Assembly: GCA_914767715.1 (NCBI GenBank) | Contig: OU612069.1 | Location: 25,419,387 to 25,483,386 of the forward strand | Length of the DNA stretch: 64,000 nt | Origin: Membranipora membranacea | Taxonomy: Eukaryota > Bryozoa > Gymnolaemata > Cheilostomatida > Membraniporidae | Direction of reading: 5' to 3' | Shown here: piece after piece, positions 58,120-64,000 of the stretch | Layout of the letters: every line of letters begins with the position of its first letter | Position numbering within the stretch: the first letter of the stretch is position 1 | Translations under genes and position numbers: made by a program | Notes under the pieces: generated by a model | What the model saw: the letters and a program-made list of their open reading frames with translations, nothing else | Told to the model about the DNA's origin: nothing | The model's database searches: none

Positions 58120-60709
58120 TCCTGCAATATACATCCATAATATCAGATCACTAAATCTAGAGAAGTATAATGAGCTAAAAGTTCTGGCCAAGCGCTATGA
58201 TCTGATCTTATATTTCTGACTGAATCTTGGCTTACTTCAGATAGGGAGCGGAGCGGCTTTATAATACTGATGGATTCAAATTAAATACATGCCAACAAAC
58301 GCACAGGTGGCGGTGTAGCTGTTTATGCCAGGGATACACTTTCAGTGCAGAGGCTATGCAAATATTCTGACCGATCTGTATCTGCCTACTAGTTTATGAT
58401 GCACCAAGCAAACATGCCGTTTGCTTTATTTGCCAAATTGTCAAAGGATGGGACAGTGGACCACATTATATCCACTGTTCCCAAACTAGTTCATAAGCAC
58501 TCATCAGCAAAATTATTCATCTGTGGAGATTTTAACGACCTGGATACTGAGTCAATAACCAACATTATCCCAGTTCAACAGAATGTGGTGAAATTCCCTA
58601 CTCGATATAACAGTTGTTTAGATCTCATATTCACAGATATTGCTGAGTACATTGAATCAGGTTGTGTGTCTTTGCCACGAATTTCGATTAACGATCACTG
58701 TGCCATTTCTGTGCCGTCTGTAAATAGAAAGAGAGATCCGAATTACAGTACCATAAGAAAACGCAACATCACTCCTGCCTCGAAAGTAGCCGTAACAAGA
58801 GAGTTGTCCTCCCTCTCATGGTCAAATCTATTTAATGCAAATACAGCTGATGAGAAGTTTGATATCCTTCACAACACTATCAATAGGATACTAGAGAAAC
58901 ATTTTCCAGTTAGGAGTGTGCGCGTTCCTTCTGGGAAACCGGTATTAACATCACCACTAATCCGCAAGCTTCAGCTTGCTAATCAGAGAGCTCATAAGAA
59001 AAACAACACAACCTGGAAATTCTTGGCCAAAATGTTGTCATCACAACTTACACAACAACTGGCTAAGCAGACATCAGATAATGTGAATGAGCCTGTTCAA
59101 GGTAGCAAAAGCTGGTGGAAAAACCTCAAACAGCTCACTGGAGACTGGCACAATGCTCGTCCTGCACCGTTCATATCGATTAATGGTAACTGGCTGTCCC
59201 ACTCTCAGTTTGTAGAACAGTTGAGCACCTACTACCTCGATGGACATCATAGCTATATGTACCCATATACCCTCCTTTACCTGATGCTTGTGTTTCTGTA
59301 TCTGTTAATGAAATGGAAGTCTTCAAACATCTTAGAGGTATAAACACTCACAAGTCTACTAATAGAGAAGATTATCCTAGCTGGGTCACCAAAAACAACG
59401 CACATCTGTTTGTGACTTCCAATAACTAATATCATCAACAAAGTTCTTGAAAGTGGTCATTTCCCCACGCTTTGGAAAAGAGCAGAAGTTACTCCATTGA
59501 ATAAAGTGAAGACACCTTCTACCTTCAAGGTCAGACCTATCTCGTTGCTCTTCCATGTAGGAAAAGTTACGTAGAATATCATATCTGAGCTGATCAAGGC
59601 GGAACTCCCCAGTTTTGATGATCAGTATGCATATACTAAGGGAATGAGCACTACTGACGCCTAGTGAAATTTGCAATGGAAATGGCATATAGTCTTGATG
59701 ATAAACAGAATGTTGCTGTTCAGGTTCCACATATTGATATTCAAAAACTTCTAACCTTAAATACCAGTCCTAGTCTCGTCAGACTGATGATGAGTTTCTT
59801 CAATGATAGATGGCAGAGAGTGAGGTACTCGGATGTATATTCATCATTTATGAGTGTTGCAAAATCGTAGTTCCACAGGGTGCTATTATTGGACCGCTCT
59901 TGTAGAACATTCTTGTGCATGATCTGCTGCCCGAAATACCTTGCATCAAGTACGCAGATGACACTACAGTTTATAATGTGGTAGAAAGCTCAAAAGTGCG
60001 CATAGAAAACTCTACATCTCATGAAGCATCTCTCGTATTTCATGATAACCCTTTACAGTCTGCAGCTGATTATGCGGCAAGCTGGTGTGAAGAAAATTCA
60101 ATGCTGTTAACCGGCACTAAGTCACAATCACTGACTCTAACTCTTCAAAAGAACATCATCTGTAATCCTATCAAGATAATTGACATGCCCGTCTCACAAA
60201 GATCATCAGTCAAACTTATAGGGGTTTGCTTTGACAATCATATGAGATTCAGTGCTCACGTTGACTCTATAATAAGTAAGTTAAGGCCAGCTGTGCATGC
60301 CATTATTCGGCTCAGGAAAGTTGGGGTCTCCACGTCTAGTCTAGTCACATTTTATAGATCGAGAATACTCTCAGTGATCTCGTACGCTGCACCAAGTTGG
60401 TTCCCATACTTGTCGAAAGGGGACAAGGAGATTCTTGAAAGACCTCTGAGGTTATGCCTCAGGGTTATTTTGCCATGGTTAGAACATTATGATGAGCGTC
60501 TTGCAGCATTAAATTTAACAGAACTAAGTGTTTATCTGGACATATGCTGCCTAAAGTATGTCAATAATGTTGGAAAAAACACCAGCCATCCACATCACTA
60601 TCATCTACATCACCTAGCAACAAATGACAGGCGCCATCATAAAACCACGACCATCCCTAAATCCAACACAGCTCTTTGCAGAATTTCTTTTATAAATACG
60701 CATAAATAA
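58120..60709 (+). pseudogene. LINE ORF2 (endonuclease-reverse transcriptase), interrupted
   Basis: Three open blocks (58396-59343, 59664-59870, 59915-60709) plus short out-of-frame pieces cover an APE-type endonuclease, the RT fingers/palm and a C-terminal part. The C-terminal part has SSVKLIGVCFDNHMRFSAHV, a CR1/L2/Jockey-type motif that follows the YADD box. Stops and frameshifts fall at about 58218, 58255, 59343, 59570 and 59868. The protein is not made intact. Confidence 0.78.
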
Positions 60710-61039
60710 GTTAATGCCTTCTTATTGCTTCTTTTATTCTTTGTTGTTTTCACATGGTCTTATTTGCTTCATGCATTGATCGGTGGTTAATAAAGTTCAT
60801 AAGATAATATAAGTCTACAAAAGCTGCTCATGGTTTAGCTTACTTTTGTGAATTTTTCATTGATAAAGCTTTATTCTTACTGATTGATGCTAGGAATTAT
60901 AGTCTTTGTGATATATAAGAGCCATTTGTACTATCCCCACAATAAGATTCGTGTACTGTAGGTAGTTCATACAATAAATTGCAGCTGTGTGGGACAACAA
61001 CTCCTTAACACTAACCTACAGCTCTCACTCCCAACAATC

Positions 61040-61079
61040 ATGTCACAGGGGCAGCGGCCATTTGTTGTTCGTATCGCAG
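61040..61079 (+). CDS. Candidate first exon of the Ig-domain gene
   Basis: ATG opens MSQGQRPFVVRIA and ends at a good donor (GCAG/GTGAGC) in phase 1, matching the acceptor at 61549. It lacks signal-peptide character. The alternative is a start at 61452 that reads without splicing through 61548 into the Ig exon and gives a strongly hydrophobic leader (SVNVFLLFVIPVLG). Confidence 0.3.
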
Positions 61080-61548
61080 GTGAGCTCTAGAGCTATACTT
61101 GTCTCTAACGGATCATCAATAAACAGCTAATGGGTACAATTACACCCCTCAGCTGCTGCATTATATATTTTTATCTTCTAAATCAGGCATGGTCAAACAG
61201 TAAGTATTACTTAATAAGACATGGTCAAGCAGTAAGTACAACTTAATAAGACATGGAAGAAAGTGAACAGCTGCTCCAAGTTTCATCTAATATAATAAAG
61301 ATAACACACAATTATTATGACAAAGGAATTTCAAGACAGCCTTTAATTAATACATGATGAATCTCTTGCGATTAGAATTTGGAGTTGACTTCATTGTTTT
61401 TGATTTATTTGATGGGGAATTCATTTAGAAATCTTTTGTTTAAGAATTGTTGTGACAGATTTTCTGCATGCTGTTTTTGTTATCACTTTATTGTCATCAA
61501 CATCATCATCTGTTAATGTTTTTCTCTTGTTTGTTATCCCTGTTTTAG

Positions 61549-63653
61549 GTATAAGAGCTTCATCTTCAAATTATCCAGATTTTTATTATGGAGATATTAT
61601 CACTGTAACATGTGACCTTGGACCCCTAGAGAACCCAAACGCTCTGGCTCTTTTCGGACTAATGAGAAACGGGTCCGGTGAGGTTATTGGATGCTCAGTT
61701 ACTCTCAGCCCTTCGGGTAATTCTTACAATCCACATCAAGCTAATAAGCTTGGGCCTTCTGCAGAACAGTGCATAGAATTTTTCACTGCCCTACTGGCCG
61801 ATACAGCTGCGTCACTGGATCTTATGTTTGAAGTGTCACAACCAATCTCATACCAATGTCTCAAATGGGATTATGGTGATGCGGATTATAGTTTTCTTGA
61901 GGGCAAACTTACCATCTCAAAATTTCTGAGTAAGTAGTTTCTGTTTATTATATACCTACATTCATGTGCATTCTGTGACTGTAATGTTCTTTCTACAAAC
62001 CAGAACACAAACCCTATCTCTCTCTTCCTCTTCCTCTTCCTCTCTCCTACTCCCCTCTCTCCTACTCCCCCTCTCTCCTACTCCCCTCTCTCCTACTCCC
62101 CCTCTCTCCTACTCCCCCTCTCTCCTACTCCCCCTCTCTCCTACTCCCCTCTCTCCTACTCCCCCTCTCTCCTACTCCCCTCTCTCCTACTCCCCCTCTC
62201 TCCTACTCCCCCTCTCTCCTACTCCCCCTTCTCCTACTCCCCCTCTCTCCTACTCCCCTTTCTCCTACTCCCCCTCTCTCCTACTCCCCCTCTCTCCTAC
62301 TCCCCTCTCTCCTACTCCCCTCTCTCCTACTCCCCTCTCTCCTACTCCCCTCTCTCCTACTCCCCCTCTCTCCTACTCCCCCTCTCTCCTACTCCCCCTC
62401 TCTCCTACTCCCCCTCTCTCCTACTCCCCCTCTCTCCTACTCCCCTCTCTCCTACTCCCCCTCTCTCCTACTCCCCCTCTCTCCTACTCCCCTCTCTCCT
62501 ACTCCCCCTCTCTCCTACTCCCCCTCTCTCCTACTCCCCCTCTCTCCTACTCCCCTCTCTCCTACTCCCCCTCTCTCCTACTCCCCCTCTCTCCTACTCC
62601 CCCTCTCTCCTACTCCCCCTCTCTCCTACTCCCCCTCTCTCCTACTCCCCTCTCTCCTACTCCCCCTATCTCCTACTCCCCCTCTCTCCTACTCCCCCTC
62701 TCTCCTACTCCCCCTCTCTCCTACTCCCCCTCTCTCCTACTCCCCTCTCTCCTACTCCCCCTCTCTCCTACTCCCCTCTCTCCTACTCCCCCTCTCTCCT
62801 ACTCCCCCTCTCTCCTACTCCCCCTCTCTCCTACTCCCCCTCTCTCCTACTCCCCCTCTCTCCTACTCCCCCTCTCTCCTACTCTCCCTCTCTCACCTCC
62901 CTCCTTATCCTCCTAATCCTCCTAATCCTCCTCTCTTTGAAAATTTACAATAATTGGTCCTGTCTTTTCGTTTGATTACGTTACATCTAGAATATACTGC
63001 AAGTCTTTACAGGAATTGATCAATTTGACCACAAAATATTAGTTATGTTTTTGCTTGGAGTGGATTGTTGTCATTTCTTTCAAAAGATGTCCGCCTCTGA
63101 TCATCAACTTCCAAAAGTGCCTTTTTTGCGTTGCAATATTCCCACAATTGTAATTTTTGATGTTTCGCCCTTGATTCTCACACTCAAATCATCGCTGCTA
63201 CTAAAATCAATCTCATTAAGTCAATATTGCAGTCAAAGGTCACTAGTAGGCATAACCATAGTGCTAAATGAATTTTCTCTGGGCAGAAGTTCAACTGGCC
63301 AGCTATTACATTAATTTAAATGTTGCACCACGGATCAGACTATAAGCGAGAGATTCAGCTTTGGGTAGTGTGATTGTTCCGAGTCAGATGTTGTAAATCA
63401 AGATTCTACTGATATCTGTGACTGTCTATAGCTGCACTCCGTACTCGAGAAATTCATTGTTATGTGTTGCAGCTGTACTTGAGAAATTCCTTTTTTTGTG
63501 TTGTAGCTGCCCCCACGAGCCTAAATATGATGGTAACACTGGACAACTCATCCGCTAATGAACCTAACGGAGTTTTGGAAGCTTATGACGGGACGAGAGT
63601 CTCTGTCACCTGCGTATCAGTTGGAGGCGTTCCAGCCGCTGACTTGGAGTATG
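61549..63653 (+). CDS. Ig-superfamily gene, 5' part (continues past window end)
   Basis: Two symmetric phase-1 exons are supported. Exon 61549-61929 (acceptor TGTTTTAG, donor GTAAGTAG) encodes an Ig-like domain: strand B GDIITVTCDL and strand F ISYQCLKWDYG, about 85 residues apart, with a long Cys-containing insertion between. Exon 63507-63653 (acceptor TTGTAG, donor GTATGTAC) encodes the first half of a second Ig domain: APTSLNMM, then DGTRVSVTCVSVGG. It ends before the strand-C Trp, so an intron splits the domain. The remaining exons lie beyond 64000. The protein is expected to be extracellular or membrane-bound. The intron between the exons holds the 62018-62935 minisatellite. Confidence 0.65.
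62018..62935 (+). repeat. Pyrimidine-only minisatellite (15/16-bp units)
   Basis: About 870 bp of CCTACTCCCC-CTCTCT units of 16 bp mixed with 15-bp variants lacking one C, preceded by CTCTTCC repeats and ending in CCTCCTAAT repeats. The plus strand is almost purely C and T except for one A per unit. Because no unit contains a stop on the plus strand, a 316-codon frame runs through it. That frame is not a gene. Confidence 0.95.
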
Positions 63654-64000
63654 GTATGTACCATTGGGGTGGTCTGACAACGACTTAATCAAATATATCC
63701 TACTAGAGCAAGATCATAGTTAAACAGATTCGCTAGTGCCAAATAGAGATAAAAGGTAGCTTCTTGACTTGTTGATTTGGATTTGTCTATCTTTACAACA
63801 AAATAGTATAACTCCCAATGGCATGAATGGCATTTGAGTTTGATACGTCTCTTACTTTCTACTTTCTGCATAGATATTCAATTTTCCAATTATCCGATCA
63901 AAAATCACCAAATTTCAAGCTTTGTCAAAGAACATATAACTGACCAGTTACTATGAGCAGCAGTCTGACATAGGCTTTGTGTTTATTCTTTTGTTAAAGA

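Larger units (their letters stand above)
56800..60810 (+). mobile_element. Degenerate CR1/L2-like non-LTR retrotransposon (LINE)
   Basis: It has ORF1, endonuclease and reverse transcriptase in the LINE order, but frames are broken in several places. A 3' AATAAA lies near 60790. Endonuclease landmarks are HNIRSLNLEKYNEL (about 58130), GGGVAVYARDTL (about 58310), CGDFNDLD (about 58520), LDLIFTD and DHCAI. RT landmarks are ESGHFPTLWKRAEVTPL (about 59440), RPISLL, GAIIGPL and the catalytic KYADDT (about 59945). The element cannot encode its own machinery. Its exact 5' end and target duplication were not found. Confidence 0.85.

Noticed and set aside
61966-62916. 316-codon open frame rich in Ser, Pro and Leu
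   Set aside because: It runs entirely through the 15/16-bp minisatellite, which lacks stops in any plus-strand frame; it is a repeat artefact.

Overview
This is a eukaryotic window, almost certainly from an invertebrate animal. It is AT-rich, its genes have short exons and GT-AG introns, and it encodes animal cell-surface domain types: olfactomedin, NHL beta-propeller, and Ig. Tyrosine-motif tails are present, and it is dense in small transposons, SINEs and a decayed LINE. The sequence does not fix the phylum. Exons were joined by hand from splice sites, reading frame and intron phase; no transcript evidence was available.

Layout. 1-22.4 kb holds no gene I can support. It is repeat territory: foldback and palindromic MITEs, tRNA-headed SINE relics, a 2.1-kb tandem duplication (9536-13782), and an hAT-type MITE with a perfect 8-bp target duplication (15084-15824). 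22.4-25.5 kb has a sequence headed by the 5' end of U2 snRNA, a 44-bp tandem repeat and a ~1-kb tandem duplication. 26.6-34.9 kb is a degenerate tandem array on the minus strand. Its unit carries a splice-flanked Ig-like half-domain exon; only the copy at 28524-28698 is clearly open. A 1.6-kb inverted-repeat element (29375-30965) sits inside the array.

37.7-44.9 kb (minus strand) encodes a predicted single-pass receptor: NHL-type propeller, two 48-bp stalk exons, one transmembrane exon, and a tail with three consecutive YxxI/L motifs and a proline-rich stretch. Downstream lies a second, homologous transmembrane/tail exon set without its own ectodomain. It has matching splice phases and a 1-base frameshift in its tail. 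47.1-53.0 kb (minus strand) is a complete nine-exon olfactomedin-domain gene (566 residues, frame closes exactly). 56.8-60.8 kb is a broken CR1/L2-like LINE. 61.0-64.0 kb (plus strand) is the start of an Ig-domain gene that runs off the window; one of its introns holds a ~0.9-kb pyrimidine minisatellite.

Taken together, three adjacent extracellular-recognition gene types (Ig array, NHL receptor with a signalling-type tail, olfactomedin, Ig gene) with local duplication and decay resemble a fast-evolving cell-surface recognition cluster. That is an inference from domain content and architecture. No allorecognition or immune function can be shown from the sequence alone.
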